NCBI GenBank assembly: GCA_025451375.1
Contig: JANWKL010000151.1
Location: 1 to 35,611, forward strand
DNA: 35,611 bases
DNA from: Steroidobacteraceae bacterium
GTDB taxonomy: Bacteria; Pseudomonadota; Gammaproteobacteria; Steroidobacterales; Steroidobacteraceae
Reading direction: 5' to 3'
In this document: piece by piece, positions 1-9,516 of the stretch
Position numbering within the stretch: the stretch's first letter is position 1
Layout: every line of letters begins with the position of its first letter
Program-made: the position numbers and the translations under genes
The notes under the pieces: generated by a model
Databases searched by the model: none
Seen by the model: the letters and a program-made list of their open reading frames with translations, nothing else
Told to the model about the DNA's origin: nothing

Positions 1-611
1 CCGAATTCGCGCACCAGGTGCATGTCGTGCGTCGCCACCACTACCGTGACGCCGACGTCCTGGAAGCGTCGGAACAGACGCATCACTTCCAGCGACAGGT
101 CCGGATCCAGGTTCCCGGTCGGCTCATCGGCGATAAGGAGGGCGGGCTTGCTCACGACCGCGCGCGCAATGCCGACACGCTGCTGTTCGCCCACCGAGAG
201 TTCCTGTGGCAGGACACGTTCCTTGCCGAGCAGGCCGACCTGGTCGAGGGCGGCACGCACCCGCTTGTCGATTTCCTTCAAGGGGGTCGCGGCCACGGTG
301 AGCGGCAGCGCTACGTTGTCATACACCGGGCGGTCGGCCAGCAGCTTGTGGTCCTGGAACACGACCCCGATATGCCGCCGGAAGGCGGCGATGTGGCGGG
401 CCTTGAGCGCGTGGGTGTTCTTGCCACTCACGATAACGTTGCCGCGGCTCGGCCGCTCGAGCAGCGCGATGAGCTTCAGCACCGTGCTTTTGCCGGCACC
501 GGAACGACCGGTGAGAAACACCATCTCGCCGTTGTGGATGTCGAAACTGATATTCGACAGCGCCTCGCGGCCGTTGGCGTAACGCTTGCTCACCCGGTCG
601 AAGACGATCAT
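1..611 (-). CDS. ftsE: Cell division ATP-binding protein FtsE (partial, runs off left edge)
   Basis: Reverse-strand translation from 611: MIVFDRVSKRYANGREALSNISFDIHNGEMVFLTGRSGAGKSTVLKLI..., with Walker A GRSGAGKST; 4-bp overlap with the ftsY stop. Not in the ORF track because it is truncated by the window. Confidence 0.95.
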   Translation of the reverse strand, partial: MIVFDRVSKRYANGREALSNISFDIHNGEMVFLTGRSGAGKSTVLKLIALLERPSRGNVIVSGKNTHALKARHIAAFRRHIGVVFQDHKLLADRPVYDNVALPLTVAATPLKEIDKRVRAALDQVGLLGKERVLPQELSVGEQQRVGIARAVVSKPALLIADEPTGNLDPDLSLEVMRLFRRFQDVGVTVVVATHDMHLVREF

Positions 612-1594
612 GCCGCGCCCGCTGCCTGGGTGAGCGCCGCGGCGAATGCCTGGGCGTCGAACTCGCCGAAGTCCTCGGCAGTTTCGCCGATGCCGATGAA
701 GCGGATGGGAATTTTCAGCTCCTGGGCGATTGCGATCACGATGCCGCCCTTGGCCGTGCCGTCGAGTTTCGTGAGCACGAGTCCCGTGACCCCGACCGCG
801 GCACCAAACTGACGTGCCTGGGCGAGGGCGTTCTGGCCCTGGTTGGCATCCAGCACCAGCAGCACCTCGTGCGGCGCCGCCGGATCCACGCGCTGGATGA
901 CGCGCCGCACTTTTTTCAGTTCCTCCATCAGGTGCGTCTGGCTGTGGAGGCGTCCGGCGGTGTCCGCGAGCAGCACCTCGCTGCCGCGCGAGCGGGCCGC
1001 CGCCATGGCATCGAACACGACCGCGCCCGGATCCGCGCCCGGCAACTGCGCGGCGAAGGCCGCGCCCGTGCGTTGCGCCCACACCTGCAACTGCTCGATC
1101 GCCGCGGCGCGAAAAGTGTCGCCCGCTGCGAGGAGCACGCTCCTGCCCTCATCCGCGCAGCGTCGCGCGAGCTTGCCGATGGTCGTGGTCTTGCCCGAGC
1201 CGTTGACCCCAACGACCAGGATCACGAACGGCTTCATCGCTGGATCGATCACCAGGGGTTTCGCACAGGGCGCCAGGATCTCCACGATGGCCTCGCGCAG
1301 CGCGCCGATCAGCGCTGCGGCATCGCTAAGTTCGCGGCGCGCCACGCGCGCCCGCAAGGCCTCGAGGATGTGCTCGGTTGCCGCCACGCCGACATCCGCG
1401 CCCAGGAGCCGCGTCTCCAGTTCCTCAAGAATCGCGGCATCGATGGCCCGCCCCTTGAACAGGTCGGTGAGATCGTAGGTCAGCCAGGAGTTGCCGCGGT
1501 TGAGACGCTCGCGCAGGCGTTTCAGGAACCCCGGGCGCCCATCTGCGGGCGGCGTGGGGGCTGGTACGGGTCTTACGGGCGCGCGTCGGAACAT
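608..1594 (-). CDS. ftsY: Signal recognition particle receptor FtsY
   Basis: SRP GTPase motifs GVNGSGKTTTIGKLA, DTFRAAAIEQL, DTAGR, TKLDGTAKGG; followed by ftsE. Confidence 0.97.
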   Translation of the reverse strand: MFRRAPVRPVPAPTPPADGRPGFLKRLRERLNRGNSWLTYDLTDLFKGRAIDAAILEELETRLLGADVGVAATEHILEALRARVARRELSDAAALIGALREAIVEILAPCAKPLVIDPAMKPFVILVVGVNGSGKTTTIGKLARRCADEGRSVLLAAGDTFRAAAIEQLQVWAQRTGAAFAAQLPGADPGAVVFDAMAAARSRGSEVLLADTAGRLHSQTHLMEELKKVRRVIQRVDPAAPHEVLLVLDANQGQNALAQARQFGAAVGVTGLVLTKLDGTAKGGIVIAIAQELKIPIRFIGIGETAEDFGEFDAQAFAAALTQAAGAA

Positions 1595-1619
1595 GGCCGC
1601 ATTGTAGCGGGCAAAGAAG

Positions 1620-1643
1620 AAGGGCGGCCGATTGGCCGCCCTT
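1620..1643 (-). terminator. Rho-independent-like terminator downstream of the lipase gene
   Basis: Perfect 10-bp inverted repeat AAGGGCGGCC-GATT-GGCCGCCCTT. On the minus strand it is followed by TTCTTCTTT, 27 bp past the lipase stop. Confidence 0.7.
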
Positions 1644-1669
1644 CGCGTGGCACTTCAGGGCTGACGGTG

Positions 1670-3880
1670 TTATTGAACCGGCGCGCCCGGCACAGATCCA
1701 ACCGGCAACTGCGTCCCCTGGCTGAGCGCAAAGGCGATCGCCTCGGTCTGCATCTCCTGGGTCGCCTTCGCGCACAACGGCTCCGGCACCTGTGGGGGCA
1801 CGATCCCGCACGTCGGATCGAGAATCGAGCCGTGCGTGCCAGCGGTGAATCGCACGAACGCCTCCAGCGGATTGCCCATGGCGAGCCCGGCATGTTCCTG
1901 CGTGAGGCCGCCGGCGGCGATCAGGCGATCCGTTGCGGAGTTGGGAACGACCTGGTCCGGTGCGAAAGGTCCGCCGTTGGCACTGGCTGAGCCACCCACG
2001 ACCTCGATGAGGTGGATCGGGTGCTGTGCCGTAGCGAGCGCGATGTAGTTGATCGGATCACCGGCGTCGACCACGGTCTGGGCATCGCGGAAGAACTGCG
2101 AGTACAGCGTGGTGCCCGGGAACAGGCCCTGGGCTTCGAGACCCGCGTTGATCTGCGGCGAGAAGGCCGGTGAGTCAATCAGCAGCTGCGAGACGCCGCC
2201 GCCGGGCATGGCAAGCGTGCCGGTGCTGACCAGCGCATGCGGCGCGACTCCCAGGAAAGTGCTGCCCTCGATGGCGCCGAGCGAGTGCCCGAGATAATGG
2301 ATGGCCTGCGGGTTTACGCCGCCCGCGAGGTTCAGGTGCGGCGCTGCGAGTGCGAACGTCACCAGGTCCGCCACCCCCTGGCGCAGATTGTCGCGCGAGG
2401 TCAGCAGGCTCGTCAGGTTGATGAAGTGCGAACCGGACGGGTCGATGGCGCCGGCGGTGCCGCTGGTATTCAGATCCAGGGTGCGCTCAATGGACATCTG
2501 ACCCGCGGGTAACCCGAGACCCGCATACAGCGGGTTGGCGGCGCTGGCATAAAACGGGTCCGTGGTGCTGGTGACTCCATGCAGCGGCAGGTCGATCGCC
2601 GCCACGACGAACCCCTGCCCTGCGAATGAGGCGGACACCGCGAACATGTCCTCGCGGCTGCGGGTAATGCCGTGCTGGAAGATCAGCACCGGCCAGCCGC
2701 CCGGTGGGGCAGCCGGATGACCCGAGGCCGCGTTCGGCACCGTCAACAGCACCGGGATCATGATGTCCTGGGTCTTGGCGGGCAGCGGGTTGAAGCGCGT
2801 CACGAACGTGCTGGTGGTATCCAGCGGGAAGGGCGGCGCGTGCCAGTACTCGCTGAGCGGCGCGCTCGCGCTCAGGTAGTACGGAACAGTCAGCACACCC
2901 ACGTACACGTCCGCGATCGGGGGCAGGGCGGGATTGACGGTGTTGATGGTGAAGCCGACCGGATGCACGTTGATTGCCGGCGCCTGGACCTGCGCTGCCT
3001 GCGCCGTCGCGCCAGTCAGAAGCTGCAGCGTGTCGGCCGTGGACTCGGTCGTGAAACTGAACGTCAACACGATGTTGGCTGGATTCAGGCTGTTGGCCAG
3101 CGGCGGGATCTGCTGCGCGAGAGCCGCCGCGATCTGCAGGTGCGCGCCGGTCAGCTGGCACACACCATTCAGCGTCGGGTTGGTGATGCTCGGGCAGGTC
3201 GCCCCGCCTGCGAGCGCCGTCTTGATGGCGGCATAGTCAGCGTCGGGCACGGCGGCGTGGCCGGACGCATCGGTGATGTTGTTGTTGAGGATCACCAGGT
3301 AGCCGTTGCCGGTAGTGCAGTTGGCGCCCAGGAACTGGCCATTCTGGATACAGGTGCTCGCCGTCAGCGGATGCAGCGGCGTGATCTCGAGGATTTCAGG
3401 GCCGACGCCCGCATCGCTGGCGACGCCGACGCTGTAGTCCACGCCCTGTGTGAGCGGCGGTCCGGCGACACCGATGGTCGCCTTGGTGGTGTTGCTGGTG
3501 ATCACCGGCACCACGATCACCGACAGCGGGTTGAGGGTGGCGGGATTGATCGCGCCACCGAAAGTGGTACGGATGACCGCGTTGGTGGAGTAGCCGTCGA
3601 GCGCGTTAACCGCCGCCTGGTTGGGCTCGAGCGCATTCGCCGGCTGGATGTTGAGGGTGCCATCGGTCGAACCGGCGAAATACAGGTCGTTCGGATACGG
3701 CAGGACACCGGATGAGAGCTTGAACAGCGCCACGTTGGTGCCGGAGGGCGTGACGGGCGTGGAGCCCCCGGGATTGCCGTTCTGGCTGAACGGGTTGGTC
3801 GCACCAATGGTGTCGCCGGTAGAGCAACCGCCGGTCAGCAATGCCGCCGTTGCAATGGTGGCGGCTATGAGTTTTTTCAT
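1670..3880 (-). CDS. Large lipoprotein alpha/beta hydrolase, Pla-1/cef extracellular lipase-like (virulence-factor lipase N-terminal type)
   Basis: Lipobox-type signal LLTGGCS; nucleophile elbow GHSLG; SD-like AAGGAG upstream; overall layout resembles the Pla-1/cef family. Confidence 0.75.
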   Translation of the reverse strand: MKKLIAATIATAALLTGGCSTGDTIGATNPFSQNGNPGGSTPVTPSGTNVALFKLSSGVLPYPNDLYFAGSTDGTLNIQPANALEPNQAAVNALDGYSTNAVIRTTFGGAINPATLNPLSVIVVPVITSNTTKATIGVAGPPLTQGVDYSVGVASDAGVGPEILEITPLHPLTASTCIQNGQFLGANCTTGNGYLVILNNNITDASGHAAVPDADYAAIKTALAGGATCPSITNPTLNGVCQLTGAHLQIAAALAQQIPPLANSLNPANIVLTFSFTTESTADTLQLLTGATAQAAQVQAPAINVHPVGFTINTVNPALPPIADVYVGVLTVPYYLSASAPLSEYWHAPPFPLDTTSTFVTRFNPLPAKTQDIMIPVLLTVPNAASGHPAAPPGGWPVLIFQHGITRSREDMFAVSASFAGQGFVVAAIDLPLHGVTSTTDPFYASAANPLYAGLGLPAGQMSIERTLDLNTSGTAGAIDPSGSHFINLTSLLTSRDNLRQGVADLVTFALAAPHLNLAGGVNPQAIHYLGHSLGAIEGSTFLGVAPHALVSTGTLAMPGGGVSQLLIDSPAFSPQINAGLEAQGLFPGTTLYSQFFRDAQTVVDAGDPINYIALATAQHPIHLIEVVGGSASANGGPFAPDQVVPNSATDRLIAAGGLTQEHAGLAMGNPLEAFVRFTAGTHGSILDPTCGIVPPQVPEPLCAKATQEMQTEAIAFALSQGTQLPVGSVPGAPVQ

Positions 3881-4105
3881 ATCCTTAGGAACTCCTTCAA
3901 CCTCAAGACCGCGCTGGCACTTTCGGGTGTCAAGCGAGGGCGGTCCATGTGTTCTTACTGAAGACGCGAGCCACCGTTCTTATCGTGGCCCACCTGGCGT
4001 GACCCCTCCCGCCGGTGCTGTTTGAGCGCATGTAGATGAGCCAAGCTAGAGTACGCTCAGGGCGAGAAGGGTGGCAAGGTGCGACACGTTCTGGACGCAA
4101 GCTAG

Positions 4106-5226
<1,121 letters not shown>

Positions 5227-5233
5227 TGACTGA

Positions 5234-5992
5234 CTAACGCGCCCGCGCCCGGCCGCGCGGTTTCCCGGCACGCGCGTTCCCTTTGACGGTTTTCGGCGGC
5301 ACCTTCCTGGTGCGGGCCTTGCGGCGCTTGCGGGGCAGGCGCGGCAAAACCACGCGTTCCGTCGGCGGCGGGAGCTTGCCCGCGCGGTCGAGTTCCAGCG
5401 CCCGCCACAGGTACCAGGCTGCGGCGCTGCGGAAGGGCTTCCAGCGCTCGCCCCACAGCGCCAGCACCTTCGGTTTTGGCAGGCGTCTCAGTCCGTAGGC
5501 GGCACGAAACCCGGCGCGCACGCCAAAGTCATCCACCGGCAGCACGTCCGGACGCCCGAGCTGGAACATCAGGAGCATTTCCACCGTCCAGCGCCCGACG
5601 CCACGCACCTGCGTGAGCCGCTCGATGATGGCTGCGTTATCGAGCGCTGCGAGCGTGCGGCGGTCGGGCACGATCGTGGCGAGCGTCTTTGCGGCGAGAT
5701 CCTTGAGCGCCGCGACCTTGGCGAAAGAGAACCCGGCGGCGCGCACCGTGGCCGTGGACGCATCCAGGATCGCCTGCGGCGTGGGGAAGTCATCCTTGCC
5801 GCACGCGGCGACGAGACGTCTGAGGATGGTGTTGGCCGCGATGCCGTTCAGTTGCTGGTGGGCGATGGCGTGCGCCAGCGCCTGGAATGGTTCGTGGTCG
5901 CCGATCTCGAGCCGCAAGGGCCCCGCGGCGCGGATGACCCCGCCGAGAATCGGATCGGCGCGGGTGAGGTGGGCGAGGATGCGTTTACTCAT
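5234..5992 (-). CDS. DNA-3-methyladenine glycosylase II (AlkA-like HhH-GPD)
   Basis: HhH-GPD pattern LTQVRGVGRWTVEMLLMFQLGRPDVLPVDDFGVRAG; start MSKRILAHL overlaps the mutM stop by 4 bp (ATGA); Lys/Arg-rich C-terminal tail. Confidence 0.85.
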   Translation of the reverse strand: MSKRILAHLTRADPILGGVIRAAGPLRLEIGDHEPFQALAHAIAHQQLNGIAANTILRRLVAACGKDDFPTPQAILDASTATVRAAGFSFAKVAALKDLAAKTLATIVPDRRTLAALDNAAIIERLTQVRGVGRWTVEMLLMFQLGRPDVLPVDDFGVRAGFRAAYGLRRLPKPKVLALWGERWKPFRSAAAWYLWRALELDRAGKLPPPTERVVLPRLPRKRRKARTRKVPPKTVKGNARAGKPRGRARAR

Positions 5993-6804
5993 GTCTGGCA
6001 CGCAGGGCAATAGTAGGTGGAACGCTGCCCCTGGGTTCTGGCCCGGACCGCCGTACCGCAACGACGACAGGGCTTACCGCCGCGCTCGTAGACGTAGAGC
6101 CGTTGGCGGAAGTAGCCGGGCGCACCGTCCGCGCCCACGTAATCCCGCAGCGTCGTGCCGCCGGCGCGGATCGCCTGCGCGAGTACGGCACGTACGGCGC
6201 GTACCAGCTGGGCGACCTCGGCGCGTGTCAGTGACGCCGCGCGCCTGCCCGGCGCGATGCGGGCGCGAAACAGCGCTTCGCTGGCGTAGATGTTGCCCAC
6301 ACCGACGACCAGATGGCTGTTCATAATCAGCTGCTTGATCGCCACGCGCCGTTTGCGCGTCACCCGCCACAGGTACTCAGAATCAAAGGCCGCATCGAAG
6401 GGTTCGGGTGCGAGCTTTGCCAGCAGCGGATGCCGCGCAGGATCGGCGCGCGTGAAGAGGAGACTCCCGAAGCGCCGCGGATCGTTGAAGCGCAGCGCGT
6501 GATGTGAATCCAGCACCACGTCGAAGTGATCGTGCGGGCGTCGCGGTTCGTCGGCCTTCACCACCCGCAGGTTGCCCGACATGCCGAGGTGAATGAGCAG
6601 CGTCCCGGCCTCGAGCGACAAGAGCAGGTACTTCGCGCGGCGCCCGATGCCGTTGATCCTTTGACCGGCGACCGCGGCGGGCAGGCTTGAGGCGACCGGC
6701 CAGCGCAGCCGCCGCTCGTAGACTTCGAGGGCGACAATGCAGCGATGCCGCACGTGAGGCTCAAGGCCCCGCCGCGTGGTTTCGACTTCAGGAAGTTCGG
6801 GCAA
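5989..6804 (-). CDS. mutM: Formamidopyrimidine-DNA glycosylase
   Basis: MPELPEVETTRRGLEPH N-terminus; C-terminal zinc finger CRRCG...TYYCPACQ. Confidence 0.97.
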   Translation of the reverse strand: MPELPEVETTRRGLEPHVRHRCIVALEVYERRLRWPVASSLPAAVAGQRINGIGRRAKYLLLSLEAGTLLIHLGMSGNLRVVKADEPRRPHDHFDVVLDSHHALRFNDPRRFGSLLFTRADPARHPLLAKLAPEPFDAAFDSEYLWRVTRKRRVAIKQLIMNSHLVVGVGNIYASEALFRARIAPGRRAASLTRAEVAQLVRAVRAVLAQAIRAGGTTLRDYVGADGAPGYFRQRLYVYERGGKPCRRCGTAVRARTQGQRSTYYCPACQT

Positions 6805-6827
6805 GCGCGACAGCTCGCGCGCCTGGA

Positions 6828-6983
6828 TTACTTGATCTTCGACTCTTTGTAGGCGACGTGCTTGCGCACCATCGGGTCGTACTTCTTCACTTCGAGCTTG
6901 TCCGGGTGCAGGCGCTTGTTCTTGGTGGTCACGTAGAAGTGACCGGTGCCAGCCGTGGACAGGAGCTTGATCTTGTCGCGCAT
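6828..6983 (-). CDS. rpmG: 50S ribosomal protein L33
   Basis: Translation [51 protein letters not shown] (51 aa); adjacent to rpmB. Too short for the ORF track. Confidence 0.97.
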   Translation of the reverse strand: MRDKIKLLSTAGTGHFYVTTKNKRLHPDKLEVKKYDPMVRKHVAYKESKIK

Positions 6984-7009
6984 GGTGTTCTTTCCCTACC
7001 GGTACTGGC

Positions 7010-7246
7010 TCAGATCTTGCGGCCCGCGGCGCGCAGCTCGGTCAGCACCTTGTCGATGCCCCGCTTTTCGATGGTGCGCATGCCGTTCGTGCTCAGGCGC
7101 AGCGTTACCCAACGCTTCTCGGTCTCGACCCAGAACCGCTGCGTGTGCAGGTTCGGCAGGAAGCGGCGGCGCTTCTTGTTATTGGCGTGGGAGACGGTGT
7201 TGCCGACGGCCGGCTTCTTGCCAGTGACTTCGCATACGCGGGACAT
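7010..7246 (-). CDS. rpmB: 50S ribosomal protein L28
   Basis: [39 protein letters not shown]... is a classic L28 sequence. Confidence 0.97.
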   Translation of the reverse strand: MSRVCEVTGKKPAVGNTVSHANNKKRRRFLPNLHTQRFWVETEKRWVTLRLSTNGMRTIEKRGIDKVLTELRAAGRKI

Positions 7247-7409
7247 ACGAAAACCTTCAAAGAGTTCAGTGACTTAGGAGCTTACGACCGCTCGGCAGAG
7301 GGCTCCCGGGCCGGGCTTTATACCAGCCCGGCGGCAGGATCTCAAGGAGACCCGCCGGGAAGGGTTTGTGACCCGGGTGGCACGGGCGTAGGGTACGGCG
7401 CCTGCCGGT

Positions 7410-7434
7410 GCCTGGGCGGACACTCCGTCCAGGC
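7410..7434 (+). other. Stem-loop in the 5' leader of the 7484 gene
   Basis: GCCTGGGCGGA-CAC-TCCGTCCAGGC, 11-bp stem with one G.U pair; a second GC stem lies at 7310-7332. Confidence 0.45.
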
Positions 7435-7483
7435 TCGCGACACAACTCCAACAAACAATCGCGTCACCCGAAGGAGACTAATC

Positions 7484-7933
7484 ATGACTCGCACGATTCC
7501 ATGTTTGTGCGCGGCGGCCGCACTCCTCGCCCTGTCAGCTCTCACGCCCGTGGCCTACGCCGATGGCCGTGACTACAACGACGGACCGGTGGTCAACGTG
7601 GCCGCGATCCGCACCGCTGGCGGGCATTTCGACGAATATATGCACTGGCTCGCAACGACCTACAAGAAGCTGATGGAGGCGCAAAAGAAGGCCGGTCTCA
7701 TCACCAGCTACCGCGTCATGGTCGTTGAACCCCGCGGACCGCACGACCCCGACATCTACCTGATCACGGAGTTCAAGAACTGGGCGGCGCTTGACGGGCT
7801 GGGCCACAAGGCCGACGCGGTCACAGCTGAAATTGCGGGCTCCCTCGAACAGGCCGATCACGCGCAGGCGGAACGCGAAAAAATCCGCACCGTGCTCGGT
7901 TCGCAGACGATGCAGGCCGCCGAGCTGAAGTAA
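7484..7933 (+). CDS. Small secreted/periplasmic conserved hypothetical protein
   Basis: AAGGAG ribosome-binding site; N-terminal signal MTRTIPCLCAAAALLALSALTPVAYADG; 149 aa; coding-like composition. Confidence 0.8.
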   Translation: MTRTIPCLCAAAALLALSALTPVAYADGRDYNDGPVVNVAAIRTAGGHFDEYMHWLATTYKKLMEAQKKAGLITSYRVMVVEPRGPHDPDIYLITEFKNWAALDGLGHKADAVTAEIAGSLEQADHAQAEREKIRTVLGSQTMQAAELK

Positions 7934-8039
7934 GCGCGGCACACCGCCGGGCGGGGACTCACAAACCGCCCGCCGCCCCCCTCTTTCTCGCATTGGCGGG
8001 AACGAATTCGCCGGGGGCGTCGGTCCATTCTCACGTGGG

Positions 8040-8060
8040 AGGGCAAGGGAGTTGCCCTTT
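8040..8060 (+). terminator. Short terminator-like hairpin between the 7484 gene and radC
   Basis: AGGGCAA-GGGAG-TTGCCCT followed by TT on the plus strand. Confidence 0.45.
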
Positions 8061-8734
8061 CAAAGAAGCCCCGCCTCGGAGAATGAGTAGCAGCCCCCGT
8101 CACCGATGATGAAGTGATCGAGCACCCGCACGTCCATAAGCGCGAGCGCCTCCTTCAGGCGCCGCGTGATGAGCTCGTCGGCCTGGCTGGGTTCCAGGAC
8201 ACCGGATGGATGGTTGTGCGCAAAAATCACAGCCGCGGCGTTGTGCAGTAGTGTCTGCCGCAGCACTTCGCGCGGATGCACACCGGCACGGTCAATGGTG
8301 CCGCGGAACAGCTCCTCGAACGCAATCAGCCGGTGGCGGTTGTCGAGGTACAGACAACAGAACACCTCATACGGCCGGTCGCGCAGTTGCGCGACGAGGA
8401 ACGTGCGCGTCGCTTCGGGAGCCGCCAACGCGGGACCCGCGCGCAATGCTTCGCGGAAATGTCGTCGCGCCAGTTCCACCGCTGCCTTGAGGATTGCGTA
8501 GCGCGCCGGGCCGATACCTGCGAGGGCGCAGGAGCGCGCCCTCTCGGCACCCAGGAGCTCACGCAGCGATCCAAAATGCGTGATGAGCGAGCGCGCCAGT
8601 TCCACCGCGGACCCGCCGCGGGTCCCCGAGCCCAAAAGCACCGCGAGCAGTTCTGCGTCGGACAGCGCATGCACGCCGCGCTCGAGCAGCTTCTCACGTG
8701 GGCGTTCGCACAGCGGCCACTGGCGGATGGTCAT
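8060..8734 (-). CDS. radC: RadC family protein (JAB/MPN domain)
   Basis: HPREVLRQTLLHNAAAVIFAHNHPSGVLEPSQAD is the JAMM motif; RadC N-terminal helix-hairpin-helix region; located between rpmB and coaBC as in E. coli. Confidence 0.93.
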   Translation of the reverse strand: MTIRQWPLCERPREKLLERGVHALSDAELLAVLLGSGTRGGSAVELARSLITHFGSLRELLGAERARSCALAGIGPARYAILKAAVELARRHFREALRAGPALAAPEATRTFLVAQLRDRPYEVFCCLYLDNRHRLIAFEELFRGTIDRAGVHPREVLRQTLLHNAAAVIFAHNHPSGVLEPSQADELITRRLKEALALMDVRVLDHFIIGDGGCYSFSEAGLL

Positions 8735-9282
8735 TGTTTGTCGCGGACCTCAAGATCGGCAGTGAATCCGATGCCGCGGCGCTTGGGGTGGGGCGGGTTC
8801 GTGAGTCCGCGAATCGCCGAGAGGATGGCGGTGATCGCCTCGTCGTGATGCTGGTATTTGCGTTCCAGTTCATCGAGCTTGCGAGCGAGCGCGGTGTTCG
8901 AGGTCAGGAGCCCGCGCAACTTCACGAAGGCGCGCACGACGTAAACGCTCATCTCGACTGCGCGGGGGCTGTTCAGGACGGTGGCAGCCATGATGGCGCC
9001 GTGTTCCGTGAAGGCGAAGGGCGGGAATCGCGGGTCGCGGTGCTTCTGGGAACCGGTCGCAAATCGCGACCGGTTCAGCGCCTCAGTGTCGGCGCGCGTA
9101 AGCCGGAACATGAAATCCAATGGGAAGCGTTCGGTGTTGCGCTTGGCCTGCTCGTTAAGGCGCTTAGTCGCGACGCCGTAGAGCGCGGCGAGTTCGCGAT
9201 CCAGCATCACGCGCCGACCCCGAACAACGAGGATCGTGCGGCTGATCCGCTCAAGGGCTACCAGGTCGGTGCGGTTGGTCAT
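8731..9282 (-). CDS. ORF6N domain-containing putative DNA-binding/antirepressor-type protein
   Basis: MTNRTDLVALERISRTILVVRGRRVMLDRELAALYGVATKRLNEQAKRNTERFPLDFMFRLT...FAFTEHGAIMAATVLNSPRAVEMSVYVVRAFVKLR is typical ORF6N; 4-bp overlap with radC. Confidence 0.88.
   Translation of the reverse strand: MTNRTDLVALERISRTILVVRGRRVMLDRELAALYGVATKRLNEQAKRNTERFPLDFMFRLTRADTEALNRSRFATGSQKHRDPRFPPFAFTEHGAIMAATVLNSPRAVEMSVYVVRAFVKLRGLLTSNTALARKLDELERKYQHHDEAITAILSAIRGLTNPPHPKRRGIGFTADLEVRDKQ
9050..9076. repeat. Perfect 11-bp inverted repeat inside the ORF6N coding sequence
   Basis: GAACCGGTCGC-AAATC-GCGACCGGTTC. Confidence 0.9.
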
Positions 9283-9295
9283 CGAGTGTCCGGAC

Positions 9296-9320
9296 TTGAG
9301 ATCGCAATTTGCGACCTCAA
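9296..9320. promoter_or_regulatory. Operator-like palindrome in the ORF6N leader
   Basis: TTGAGATCGCA-ATT-TGCGACCTCAA, 10 of 11 arm positions symmetric; ends 13 bp upstream of the ORF6N ATG. Confidence 0.65.
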
Positions 9321-9323
9321 ACG

Positions 9324-9346
9324 CCCGCGCTGTTGCGCGGCGCGGG
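9324..9346. repeat. Second inverted repeat in the ORF6N leader
   Basis: CCCGCGC-TGTTGCGCG-GCGCGGG, perfect 7-bp arms. Confidence 0.6.
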
Positions 9347-9516
9347 TTGCGAATCGGGTGCCACGGGTCATCACTTTCAGTTCTAAGGTCGGTGTCAACG
9401 CAGTCTAAGAGCTGCTTTGGACCCCTGGGGAGGGGGACAAAGCGCCGCAAATGGGGCGATTTGGCGTTAATGACATGCCCCTGCCCGCGCGCGTTCCCCG
9501 GTGCGATAATTGGCGC

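Noticed and set aside
18-812. 264-aa plus-strand ORF at the left edge
   Set aside because: Antisense to ftsE (partial) and the end of ftsY, whose translations are unambiguous.
869-1990. 373-aa plus-strand ORF antisense to ftsY and the lipase
   Set aside because: Frame opposite to a confidently assigned gene; low-complexity Arg/His-rich translation typical of GC-rich antisense frames.
7948-7972. CGGGCGG...CCGCCCG as terminator after the 7484 gene
   Set aside because: 7-bp stem with an 11-nt loop and no following T-run; the hairpin at 8040-8058 is a better candidate.
9451-9516. N-terminal extension of the coaBC ORF
   Set aside because: Conserved CoaBC begins at [13 protein letters not shown] (9517); upstream residues do not fit the family.
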